Position numbers and translations under genes: made by a program
Assembly: GCA_027619145.1 (NCBI GenBank)
Contig: JAQCGA010000044.1
Coordinates: 1 to 13,318, forward strand
Direction of reading: 5' to 3'
Length of the DNA stretch: 13,318 nucleotides
Source: a bacterium
GTDB taxonomy: Bacteria; Latescibacterota; UBA2968; GCA-2709665
The notes under the pieces: generated by a model
Seen by the model: the letters and a program-made list of their open reading frames with translations, nothing else
What the model was told of the DNA's origin: nothing
The model's database searches: none
Shown here: positions 1 to 7,923 of the stretch, piece after piece
How positions within the stretch are numbered: the stretch's first letter is position 1
Layout of the letters: every line of letters begins with the position of its first letter

Positions 1-1083
1 CGGACCCATCTGGATAACAAAGTGACAACAACCCGGGTGGCGGATAAAGCGGGGGTGCCGTCGGTGCCCAACGTGCTGGCCCGGGTGGAAAGTTACGAGA
101 ACCTGCGGGAGGTCTCAAAATCCCTGGGAGACGATCTGGTGATCCAGACGCCATTTGGAGATTCGGGCCATACGACGTTCTTTATTTCTACCCGGGAAGA
201 CTGGGACAAGCACGCCGAGGAGATTGTAGCGGAGTCTGAGGTTAAGATTATGAAGCGGATCCGGTGCCGGGGGTCTGCGATTGAGGCATGTGTGACGCGC
301 CACGGTACTCTGGTGGCCCCCCTGATGACCGAGCTGGTAGGGTTCCGGGAGCTTACCCCGTACCGAGGAGGATGGTGCGGAAATGAAATTTTCCCCGATG
401 CGTTTTCGAAAAAGATTCGCGCCAAAGCGCGTAAGGCCACGGAGGCGTTCGGAAATGCGTTGAAGGAGGAGGGGTACCGGGGTTATTTCGAGCTGGATTT
501 TCTGATTGATGAAGATTCCGGGGAGCTTTACCTGGGCGAACTCAATCCGCGGGTGACTGGTGCCAGTTCGATTACCAACCACGCGGTATTTGCCCTGTCG
601 GATGCCCCGTTGTTTCTGTTCCACCTGCTGGAGTGGTTCGATGTGGAGTATGAGTTGAGTGTACGCCAGATCAACCAGCGCTGGGCGCGGGAAGAGAATA
701 TTGATTCGTGGAGCCAACTGGTCATCAAGCATACGGAAGACACGGTGGAAATATTGACCCGGGCACCGCAGACAGGGATCTGGAAAATGGACGATGCCGG
801 GGAGGTGTCGTTTTCACGATTGGATTCACATCGGCGGGCTGTAGAGAGCGAGCAAGAAGCGTTTTTTCTGCGGATCAGCGATGTGGGAAATTACTGGTAT
901 GAAGGGGCAGACCTGGGGATTCTGGTGACCCGGGGCCGATTGATGACCGATGATTTCCAGTTGAACGAACGGGCAAAGGCCTGGATTCGTGGGATTCGAT
1001 CGCAGTTCGAGGCCCGCGACCCTGATGTGATCCCCACTCCGGCGGCGCCAGCCATCGAAGTGGGTCAGTTCAAGATCCTGTAA
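1..1083 (+). CDS. ATP-grasp ligase (biotin-carboxylase-like), 5' end cut off by the window
   Basis: The frame is open from base 1 (RTHLDNKVTTTRVADKAG), and this is already the conserved lead-in to an ATP-grasp domain. The GTG at 22 is therefore internal, and the gene begins before the window. About 360 residues remain. Counting from the first codon, the glycine-rich ATP loop is GDSGHTT at 53-59, the hinge region is VKIMKRI at about 81-87, and the metal- and ATP-binding acidic residues are in FELDF (163-167) and ELNPR (180-184). ATP-grasp enzymes join a carboxylate to an amine or thiol through an acyl-phosphate. The loop is preceded by VIQTPFG, with Gln where many ATP-grasps have Lys. The N-terminal pre-ATP-grasp domain is missing. 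The stop is 1 nt before the C45 gene, so the two are probably co-translated and functionally linked. The substrate is unknown. Confidence 0.85.
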   Translation, partial: RTHLDNKVTTTRVADKAGVPSVPNVLARVESYENLREVSKSLGDDLVIQTPFGDSGHTTFFISTREDWDKHAEEIVAESEVKIMKRIRCRGSAIEACVTRHGTLVAPLMTELVGFRELTPYRGGWCGNEIFPDAFSKKIRAKARKATEAFGNALKEEGYRGYFELDFLIDEDSGELYLGELNPRVTGASSITNHAVFALSDAPLFLFHLLEWFDVEYELSVRQINQRWAREENIDSWSQLVIKHTEDTVEILTRAPQTGIWKMDDAGEVSFSRLDSHRRAVESEQEAFFLRISDVGNYWYEGADLGILVTRGRLMTDDFQLNERAKAWIRGIRSQFEARDPDVIPTPAAPAIEVGQFKIL

Positions 1084-1084
1084 T

Positions 1085-2074
1085 ATGCCTCTGACGTTTA
1101 CTTCTTTGCGCGAAGATGACCCCGGCCCCAGGTGGCAGGCCCTGTTTGAGGCTTCCTGGCCTGGTTATAAGGCCTGGTTTCTGTCCGAGGGGTATCGGGC
1201 CCGGCCCGGGTATCTTACCTGCCTGATGAAGCTTCAGGAACATATGCCCGAACTGATTCCCCTTTATGAACGCCTGGTGAGTCTGGCAGGTGGGAGCGAT
1301 GTGGCGGCGCGGTTTTTGAGTATGTACAGTCCGCCGCCTTATATGACGGGGTGTTCGCAGGCGGCCTGGACGCGCGGTTCTGCCCGGCTGGTTCGGAACT
1401 ATGATTTCAGTCCGCGTCTGTTCGAGGGCAATTTGCTTTATACCGCCTGGAACCGTCGGGTGATTGCGATGAGCGATTGTCTCTGGGGGGTGCTGGACGG
1501 ACTCAACGATGCGGGGGTCGCTGTGTCGCTGGCATTTGGCGGCCGGCAGGTGGTGGGCGAGGGGTTCGGGTTTCCTCTGGTGTTGCGGTATGTTCTGGAG
1601 TTTTGCGATTCAACCGCAGCGGCGGTTGCGGCGCTGGAACGAGTGCCGGTCCACATGGCGTACAGCGCCACGGTGGTGGATCGAGATGGGGTTGTTGCAA
1701 CGGTTCACGTGTCGCCAGACCGGCCGACAGTGGTGACGGATTCGCCGGTGTGTACCAACCACCAGGAGCAGGTGGAGTGGGAGGCCTACGCACGGTTTAC
1801 GGAAACGCTGGAACGACGGACGTTTATGGCGGAACGGCTGGCGGATGTCGAGGAGACGGAGGACCGGTTTGTACGGCGATTTCACCGTTCGCCTCTTTAT
1901 CATATGCAGTACGAGAAGGCGTTCGGTACGCTCTATACAGCGGTTTATAGCCCCCGCGAAGGAGAGGCGGCCTATCTCTGGCCGGGACATTCGGGGTTGA
2001 AGCAGACGTTTGAGGCCTTTACAGAGGGCAGGACGCTTGTATCGGTGAGGCGGGCTCGCAGTAAGATGATATAA
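1085..2074 (+). CDS. Peptidase C45 / acyl-CoA:6-APA acyltransferase-like Ntn hydrolase
   Basis: A 329-residue protein. C45 enzymes are N-terminal-nucleophile amidases or acyltransferases that cut themselves before a Cys, which then becomes the catalytic residue. Here a Gly89-Cys90 pair (TGCSQAAW) fits that site, leaving an 89-residue pro-part, close in size to that of penicillin acyltransferase. It is followed by the typical RNYDF (104-108), the WGVLDGLNDAGVAVSL segment (about 138-153), and later the TNHQ motif in the substrate region. There is no signal peptide, so it is predicted to be cytoplasmic. Its ATG lies 1 nt after the stop of the ATP-grasp ligase and has no good Shine-Dalgarno of its own, which points to translational coupling. 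The family assignment is firm; whether it hydrolyses the ligase product, transfers an acyl group to it or matures it is inference. A repeat and a terminator follow. Confidence 0.85.
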   Translation: MPLTFTSLREDDPGPRWQALFEASWPGYKAWFLSEGYRARPGYLTCLMKLQEHMPELIPLYERLVSLAGGSDVAARFLSMYSPPPYMTGCSQAAWTRGSARLVRNYDFSPRLFEGNLLYTAWNRRVIAMSDCLWGVLDGLNDAGVAVSLAFGGRQVVGEGFGFPLVLRYVLEFCDSTAAAVAALERVPVHMAYSATVVDRDGVVATVHVSPDRPTVVTDSPVCTNHQEQVEWEAYARFTETLERRTFMAERLADVEETEDRFVRRFHRSPLYHMQYEKAFGTLYTAVYSPREGEAAYLWPGHSGLKQTFEAFTEGRTLVSVRRARSKMI

Positions 2075-2108
2075 TCAGTACCCGATATATTGGCCCGGAC
2101 GTTATCTG

Positions 2109-2186
2109 CCGTAGGGACGAGGCATGCCTCGCCCTGGCGTCTTTGGGCCGATTGCAGGTGGGCGACTCAGTGAGTCGCCCCTACGG
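2109..2186. repeat. Cloverleaf-like interspersed palindromic repeat
   Basis: A 78-bp element between convergent genes. Outer 8-bp arms ccgtaggg (2109-2116) and ccctacgg (2179-2186) are exact reverse complements. Inside are a perfect 14-nt palindrome cgaggcatgcctcg (2118-2131) and a 10-bp-arm palindrome gggcgactca/tgagtcgccc (2160-2180). Families of the form GTAGGGGCGA...TCGCCCCTAC are known as dispersed non-coding repeats in environmental bacterial genomes. Only one copy is in this window, so the claim that it is dispersed rests on that resemblance. Confidence 0.7.
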
Positions 2187-2231
2187 GAGATGGAAAAACG
2201 TCTGAAATCCGGGCTGATGTATGGTGTGTAT

Positions 2232-2270
2232 GGGGTGACGCGCAGGTTGCGTTCCCCTTTTTTTATTTTT
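2232..2270 (+). terminator. Intrinsic terminator after the C45 gene
   Basis: An imperfect stem pairs gggg (2232-2235) with cccc (2254-2257) and cgc (2239-2241) with gcg (2249-2251) across a small internal loop. It is followed by a T-rich run, ttttttt a ttttt (2258-2270). The T-run lies on the plus side only, so it fits the end of the ATP-grasp/C45 transcript and not the minus-strand mutarotase gene that stops at 2279. Confidence 0.6.
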
Positions 2271-2278
2271 CCCTGATC

Positions 2279-2602
2279 TCAGTCGAGGTGGAAGACTTCT
2301 TCCAGTTTAACCAGGATTTCATCTGCCCGTTCTCCGGATACGCTTTCGAAGTACGGGGCCATCATTTCCTGCCATTTTGTGTTGATCTCTTCTTTGTTCA
2401 TGCCATCTACGGCGGATTGCAGATCTTTGGGCGTTTCGAAATAGCCGAAGAGCAGTCCGTCTTCGCGTATGAAGAGGGAGTAGTTGTGCCATCCGGTACG
2501 CGAAAGGGCTTCGCGCATTTCGGGCCATACGTTTTCGTGGATTTTTTTGTAGGCTGCGATTTTGTCCGGTTTGACTTTGAGGAGGAAGCCGATGCGTTTC
2601 AT
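2279..2602 (-). CDS. L-rhamnose mutarotase family protein (RhaM/YiiL-like)
   Basis: A 107-residue protein matching the roughly 104-residue RhaM family (EC 5.1.3.32), dimeric ferredoxin-like enzymes that interconvert alpha and beta anomers of L-rhamnose and related sugars. The family signature is visible: Tyr18 and His22 (YKKIHENVWPEM; His22 is the catalytic acid in E. coli RhaM), HNY at 39-41, Trp77 in KWQEMM, and the typical C-terminal EVFHL. The ATG is 1 nt after the TAA of the upstream sugar isomerase, and its ribosome site (tgagg) lies inside that gene, so translation is likely coupled. Together they form a sugar mutarotation/isomerisation pair. Because these proteins are often promiscuous, L-rhamnose as substrate is not proven; L-fucose or another 6-deoxy sugar is possible. 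Confidence 0.88.
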   Translation of the reverse strand: MKRIGFLLKVKPDKIAAYKKIHENVWPEMREALSRTGWHNYSLFIREDGLLFGYFETPKDLQSAVDGMNKEEINTKWQEMMAPYFESVSGERADEILVKLEEVFHLD

Positions 2603-2603
2603 T

Positions 2604-4106
2604 TTATAGCCTCACGATTTCTGTGTGGAGCAGTTTGGCCAGTTTTGCGAGTTTGTTTGCCTGGTGTCCCACGCCGAGGGCCACGTGGTGTGTGGGTCCC
2701 AGTTCGGCCCACCGATTCATCCAGGCGGTTAGGTCGAAGTGGTCATCCGGGTTTTCAGTGAAGCGGATGCGGGAGTTTGTGTTTCCGAGGGTGAGGATTT
2801 CGCCGGGGAGCGACCAGCCTTCGTCGCATAACCAGGTGAGTTGACCGTCGCGGGTTTGTGTGAGTCCGAGGATGGTTATGGGGCCTTGTTTTACCCGGGC
2901 TTCTACGGATACGCCGCCGCCGCGTTTGCCGTGGAAGAGTCCCAATCCACGCAGGATGGGTTTTCCGTCTGCGATGGCCATGTGGAACGGTCCGTCGTGA
3001 CCCATGAGGAGGAGGGGGTCTTCGAAGTCCATGACGATGAGTTCTGTGAAGCTTCCACCGGCTCCGAGTGTGTCCATGACTTTCATGGCCATGCAATTTT
3101 TGAGGTCGCCCTCACCGCTACAGGGGATGCCGCGTGCTGTAAGGAGAGAGCAGCCGAGGATGAGGCTGGACCCGAGGTGCTCGAACGGGTTGCCGTCCCA
3201 GCCTCGATAGTAGTAGGAAAGGCCGTGGAGGTCGAAGTCTTCAACGAGGCGATCCAGGCCAGCGGCTACGCGGCAGGCCCAACCCATTTCTTCTTCGGTG
3301 GGTTTTCGGGCCAGAGGGTCGGCGGGACTGTCCTCGCTGATTTCGAAGAGGGTTTCTGTTTTCTGGCGGATGGCGTTGATTTCGGGATCTGTTACGGCGT
3401 CTACGCGGACTTGCAGGTCTTCCATTTCAAGTACTTCAATGTGGGTTCCCAGAAAGGCGGTGTGCTGGGTGAAGTCGCTGTACATGTCCATCATGCCGGG
3501 GTACGTGTGGCCCAGGAAACCGATGCGGCTGCGGTTCAGGGTGCGTTTTACCTGTACTGCGTGGAGCCAGGCTTCGATTTCTTTCCACGCGGCGATTGCG
3601 GCCGGGTGCTTGGCGGTTACTTCGTTGGCGAGTGCGCATTCGGGTTTTTCGGTGAGGCCCAGGAGGCCGGTTACGACGTGGAAGTCGATATTGCACCGGG
3701 CAAAGGCGTTGGAGATTTCAGGGATACAACAGGCCTGACAGTTGGCCAGCCATTCGCCGGTGCCGGTTTGGGCATAGTTTAGTTGTGCGGTAGGCTGGAG
3801 GTTTAAGACGAGGACCGGGCGGCCAACCTGCTGGACGGCCGGGATGACCTGGCTGCTGGTGGCGTACGTGGTGACGTAGCAGACAATAAGGTCCACACCT
3901 TCGCGGATGAACCGGTCGCTGGCGGCCAGGGCTTTGGGCTGGTTGTCTACCATGCCAACGTCAATGATTTCGACGCCCAGTTTGGCGAGTTTTTTGCCGA
4001 CGAAGGCCCCGTAATCGGTCAGACGTTTTTCCAGTCCATCGAACTGCGGCCAGTAAGCGGCCAGGCCGATGCTGAAGAGTCCCACTTTGCATGTTGGGTT
4101 CGACAC
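2604..4106 (-). CDS. L-arabinose/L-fucose isomerase family sugar isomerase
   Basis: A 500-residue protein, the length of L-arabinose isomerase. This superfamily converts aldoses to ketoses with Mn2+ held by two Glu and a His. The catalytic set is in place: Glu332 in GEGDLK (equivalent to the AraA GEGDWK motif), Glu355 in GGSFTELI, His370 in LLMGHDGPF (AraA: LGSHML), and His473/His474 in PTHHVALG. The N-terminal KVGLFSIG and DLIVCYVTTY segments match the substrate-recognition domain. It starts at GTG 4106, with an AGGAGGA Shine-Dalgarno 4-5 nt upstream. It lies 30 nt downstream of the desaturase gene and is coupled to the mutarotase gene. AraA-type motifs argue for an AraA-like fold, while the mutarotase neighbour hints at a 6-deoxy sugar. 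The exact substrate is open; I do not call it araA. Confidence 0.85.
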   Translation of the reverse strand: MSNPTCKVGLFSIGLAAYWPQFDGLEKRLTDYGAFVGKKLAKLGVEIIDVGMVDNQPKALAASDRFIREGVDLIVCYVTTYATSSQVIPAVQQVGRPVLVLNLQPTAQLNYAQTGTGEWLANCQACCIPEISNAFARCNIDFHVVTGLLGLTEKPECALANEVTAKHPAAIAAWKEIEAWLHAVQVKRTLNRSRIGFLGHTYPGMMDMYSDFTQHTAFLGTHIEVLEMEDLQVRVDAVTDPEINAIRQKTETLFEISEDSPADPLARKPTEEEMGWACRVAAGLDRLVEDFDLHGLSYYYRGWDGNPFEHLGSSLILGCSLLTARGIPCSGEGDLKNCMAMKVMDTLGAGGSFTELIVMDFEDPLLLMGHDGPFHMAIADGKPILRGLGLFHGKRGGGVSVEARVKQGPITILGLTQTRDGQLTWLCDEGWSLPGEILTLGNTNSRIRFTENPDDHFDLTAWMNRWAELGPTHHVALGVGHQANKLAKLAKLLHTEIVRL

Positions 4107-4136
4107 GGGTTCCTCCTGTGGTTGCAGGCGAGTTTT

Positions 4137-5168
4137 TCAGGATGCTTGTTCTGCTGCGGCCGTTTGCGGGAGTTCCGGACGGTACTGGTAGTCCGGATCA
4201 GCTTTCTGGCGTTTCAGGATTGCGGTGATTTCGCGCCAGGTGGCTATCAGGCCGACAGGGGACGGTGGGAGTTCGTGTTTGATGGCTTTGTGTAGTCGTC
4301 CGAGTCGGTAGCAGGGGACGGCGGCGTACATGTGGTGTTCGATGTGGAAGTTCATGTGCCAGTAGAGGAAGCGGAAGAACGGATTGAGGATGATTGTGCG
4401 CGTGCAGAGGCGGAAGTCAGGGACGTTGTCTGTCATTCCAATGTGCTGGGCGTTGTTGCACAGGAAGAAGATGAAGCTGCCATAGGAAGAGCCGAAGGTG
4501 ACAAGGACCGGGAGCTGCCACCAGCCCAGGTAGAGCGAGACGCTGACGAGCACGAGGTGGCCCAGGAACATGATGCGGTCCCAGCGGAAGAGACGCTTTC
4601 GGCCTTCTACGTTTTCCGGCGGGAAGAGGACCTGGTCCCAACCTGGATTGAGGTGTTTGAGGAAGCCCCGGCGGAAGGTGCCGCGGACACGGCGGTACGC
4701 ACCCAGGGGGTCGATAAGAGCACCGCGCAGGAAGCCTTTGAGTGTGAGGTACACGGGGAGGACGACTTCGCCGTCTTCGGGAGGATGGAGGGTGTATTTG
4801 TGGTGTTCGGCATGGCTGGCCCAGAAGTGGACAGGGTTATACCAGCCGAGGAAGCTGAGGAAGTAGAGAAAGAAGACGTTGAGCGACTGGGTGCGGAATA
4901 CGGTGCTGTGCACCAGTTCGTGGAAGCCGTTGATGATGAAGGCGTAGCATGTGCCGTGTAGAAAGAAGGCGGGGATACACCAGTACCAGGGCAGGTTCAG
5001 TGTGGTCCACCAGGCCAGTGCTCCGGTGGCGGTGAGGGTAGCGAGGTACCCGAGGGTTTGTACTGCACCGAGGAAGTCGCTGCGCTGATTGAGGTGGGCG
5101 AGCAATTCGCGGTCGATTTTTGTGCGGTGCCACGGGATGCGGCGTTTTTCCTGTGTGTCTTCGATCAT
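4137..5168 (-). CDS. Membrane-bound fatty acid desaturase family protein
   Basis: A 343-residue integral-membrane di-iron oxygenase. The three histidine boxes of the family are clear: HELVH (83-87), HAEHH (119-123) and HIEHH (275-279), with an extra His242 in NNAQH. Hydrophobic spans at about 35-55, 61-80, 96-112, 199-218 and 219-238 fit the usual topology with the His boxes on the cytoplasmic side. The family inserts double bonds (or hydroxyl/keto groups) into acyl chains using O2 and an electron donor; no ferredoxin or reductase gene is nearby. The ATG has a GGAG site 6 nt upstream and a TATAAT box about 100 nt before it. It may be first gene of an operon with the isomerase (30-nt gap), although no metabolic link is obvious. 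A hydroxylase or ketolase of the same superfamily is the main alternative. Confidence 0.85.
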   Translation of the reverse strand: MIEDTQEKRRIPWHRTKIDRELLAHLNQRSDFLGAVQTLGYLATLTATGALAWWTTLNLPWYWCIPAFFLHGTCYAFIINGFHELVHSTVFRTQSLNVFFLYFLSFLGWYNPVHFWASHAEHHKYTLHPPEDGEVVLPVYLTLKGFLRGALIDPLGAYRRVRGTFRRGFLKHLNPGWDQVLFPPENVEGRKRLFRWDRIMFLGHLVLVSVSLYLGWWQLPVLVTFGSSYGSFIFFLCNNAQHIGMTDNVPDFRLCTRTIILNPFFRFLYWHMNFHIEHHMYAAVPCYRLGRLHKAIKHELPPSPVGLIATWREITAILKRQKADPDYQYRPELPQTAAAEQAS

Positions 5169-5236
5169 ACGGTGCTCCAGTATTTGAGGGGATCCCTGTA
5201 ATTTTCCTTTTGATAAGGGCGAAAAGGAGGATCTGG

Positions 5237-5410
5237 ATGGAAATATTCGCCCTGCATGGTTTTGTAATTATACTCATTTCAAGAACTGTTTGGAAGTCAA
5301 AACTTTTTGCTGTTTTGTGCCTGCTGCAGAGTTTAGAGTTCCCAGCTCAGCCCAAGGATAGGCATGAAACCAGACCGGAAGCGGAATGGATTCGCTGCTC
5401 ATTTCGATGA
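5237..5410 (+). CDS. Possible small ORF with strong ribosome site, 57 aa
   Basis: An ATG at 5237 follows AAGGAGG (5224-5230) with a 6-nt gap and opens a 57-codon frame ending at TGA 5410. The first 15 residues are hydrophobic (ALHGFVIILIS), then a mixed, charged tail with two Cys. I recognise no family. It lies antisense to the desaturase leader and promoter region, and I see no clear plus promoter before it. The good ribosome site is the only positive evidence, and codon use is not convincing. Confidence 0.2.
   Translation: MEIFALHGFVIILISRTVWKSKLFAVLCLLQSLEFPAQPKDRHETRPEAEWIRCSFR
5267..5295 (-). promoter_or_regulatory. Candidate promoter of the desaturase-isomerase-mutarotase genes
   Basis: On the minus strand a perfect TATAAT lies at 5272-5267. 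A weak -35, TTCCAA (3 of 6 matches), lies 17 bp upstream at 5295-5290. The start codon at 5168 would follow a leader of about 90 nt. The -10 is good and the -35 poor, so an activator may be needed, or the match may be chance. Confidence 0.35.
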
Positions 5411-5471
5411 CACCTACACTCACGACAGCATCTTTCTGGAGTCAGGTTGAGGAGGAGCTGTCGGCAACAAA

Positions 5472-5501
5472 ATTCCCTTTTCAATCTCTTGAAAAGGGAA
5501 T
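5472..5501. promoter_or_regulatory. Perfect 12-bp inverted repeat (operator or RNA hairpin)
   Basis: attcccttttca (5472-5483) and tgaaaagggaat (5490-5501) are exact reverse complements around a 6-nt loop. No T-run follows on the plus strand and only a weak tttgtt on the minus strand, so it is a poor terminator. It sits 20 bp upstream of the -35 of the kinase promoter and between divergent transcription units, a usual place for a dimeric regulator site. Confidence 0.5.
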
Positions 5502-5521
5502 GGGCTATTCCGGGGAATGCC

Positions 5522-5550
5522 TTGACGGATCTCCTGGATTTCGATATTTT
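5522..5550 (+). promoter_or_regulatory. Sigma70-type promoter of the hybrid kinase gene
   Basis: TTGACG (5522-5527, 5 of 6 matches) and TATTTT (5545-5550, 4 of 6) are separated by exactly 17 bp. Transcription would begin near 5557. That lies inside the longest reading frame of the kinase but upstream of the GTG at 5615, and so supports the shorter start. Confidence 0.55.
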
Positions 5551-5614
5551 AGTTCTGAACTTGCCCTTTCTCAAACGATTCTCGCCAAGCGGCGAACAAA
5601 CAAAGGATTTCCCC

Positions 5615-7309
<1,695 letters not shown>

Positions 7310-7331
7310 CTCGTTGTGTGGTGGGGATTTG

Positions 7332-7388
7332 GACATTGAGCCGTCTTGACATTGCCGGGTTTTTGAGACATGCTTGTACTATTGACAT
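7332..7388. repeat. Four GACAT half-sites upstream of the GYD gene
   Basis: GACAT occurs at 7332, 7348, 7367 and 7384, i.e. every 16-19 bp, mostly in the context (t)tGACATtgc or GACATgc. Two copies are also TTGACA hexamers (7346-7351 and 7382-7387). They lie 80-135 bp before the GYD start codon. Iterated sites of this kind can be operators, but the motif is short and chance is not excluded. Confidence 0.3.
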
Positions 7389-7466
7389 GCAGGAATGTAG
7401 ATTTCAGTGGGCAGTGGTAGTTCCGGGAGGACGAATCCGTTAACCCTGTTTTGCAGGAGGAATAAG

Positions 7467-7760
7467 ATGCCGCTCTATGCCTTGTTCAGCAAGCTGACGG
7501 ATGAAGGCTGGAAAACCGTCCGGAATAATCCCGACCGGATCCAGGCGGTGAACAAAGAACTCGAGGGTATGGGCGGCAAAGTCATCAGCCAGTACGCCGC
7601 CCTGGGTCCCTACGATTTCATTACCATCGTGGAGGCGGCCGACAATCTCACGGCAGGGAACCTTTCGGTGCAACTGGGTGCGAGAGGTACCGTACAGATC
7701 CAGACGATTCCCCTTATTGCGGTGCAGGATTTCGTCAAGAAGATCAAAGCAACCGCCTGA
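7467..7760 (+). CDS. GYD domain protein
   Basis: A 97-residue protein covering the whole GYD family (Pfam GYD), small ferredoxin-fold alpha/beta proteins of unknown biochemical role that occur alone or near metabolic genes. Family features: the N-terminal strand MPLYALFSKLTDEGWKTV, the K-E-L-E-xMGGKV segment (30-39), the signature GPYDFITIVEA (47-57, with GPYD in place of GYD), and the end strand QTIPLIAV. An AGGAGG site (7455-7460) lies 6 nt before the ATG, so I chose 7467 and not the upstream in-frame ATG at 7407. It lies 157 nt after the kinase gene, with no convincing terminator between, so read-through from the kinase promoter is possible. A strong terminator follows at 7870-7901. Confidence 0.85.
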   Translation: MPLYALFSKLTDEGWKTVRNNPDRIQAVNKELEGMGGKVISQYAALGPYDFITIVEAADNLTAGNLSVQLGARGTVQIQTIPLIAVQDFVKKIKATA

Positions 7761-7869
7761 GATCCCGGGCGTATCCCGGTATTGAAAAAGGTAGAACGAG
7801 TTTACAGGAGGATTTTTGAAAACGTTGAAGAAGAGCTGAGAAAACCTGCGTACGTTTACAGAAAGATTG

Positions 7870-7901
7870 AGGCGCCCGGGCTTTTTCCCGGGCGCCTTTT
7901 T
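7870..7901 (+). terminator. Strong intrinsic terminator between convergent genes
   Basis: A perfect 11-bp stem aggcgcccggg (7870-7880) / cccgggcgcct (7887-7897) with loop cttttt and a five-T run (7897-7901). It ends the GYD transcript. The minus-strand secreted-protein gene stops 22 bp away and would read the same stem, with the sequence caatcttt after it, so it may work in both directions. Confidence 0.85.
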
Positions 7902-7923
7902 GTTCGTCGTGTTCCTTCTGGTT

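Larger units (their letters stand above)
5169..5614. other. Divergent intergenic control region
   Basis: 446 bp between the divergent desaturase and kinase genes. It holds the minus TATAAT, the doubtful 57-codon ORF, the 12-bp inverted repeat and the plus promoter. Besides these I see no RNA gene or repeat. Confidence 0.6.

Noticed and set aside
22..24. GTG as start of the ATP-grasp gene
   Set aside because: Upstream codons continue the conserved ATP-grasp lead-in to the window edge and there is no ribosome site.
2841..3782. 313-codon plus-strand ORF
   Set aside because: Lies fully antisense to the sugar isomerase, whose motifs are intact; low-complexity composition (V, G, F, E-rich) typical of a shadow frame.
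5447..5614. N-terminal extension of the kinase from TTG 5447
   Set aside because: Contains the predicted promoter, is not conserved-looking, and TTG has no well-placed ribosome site.
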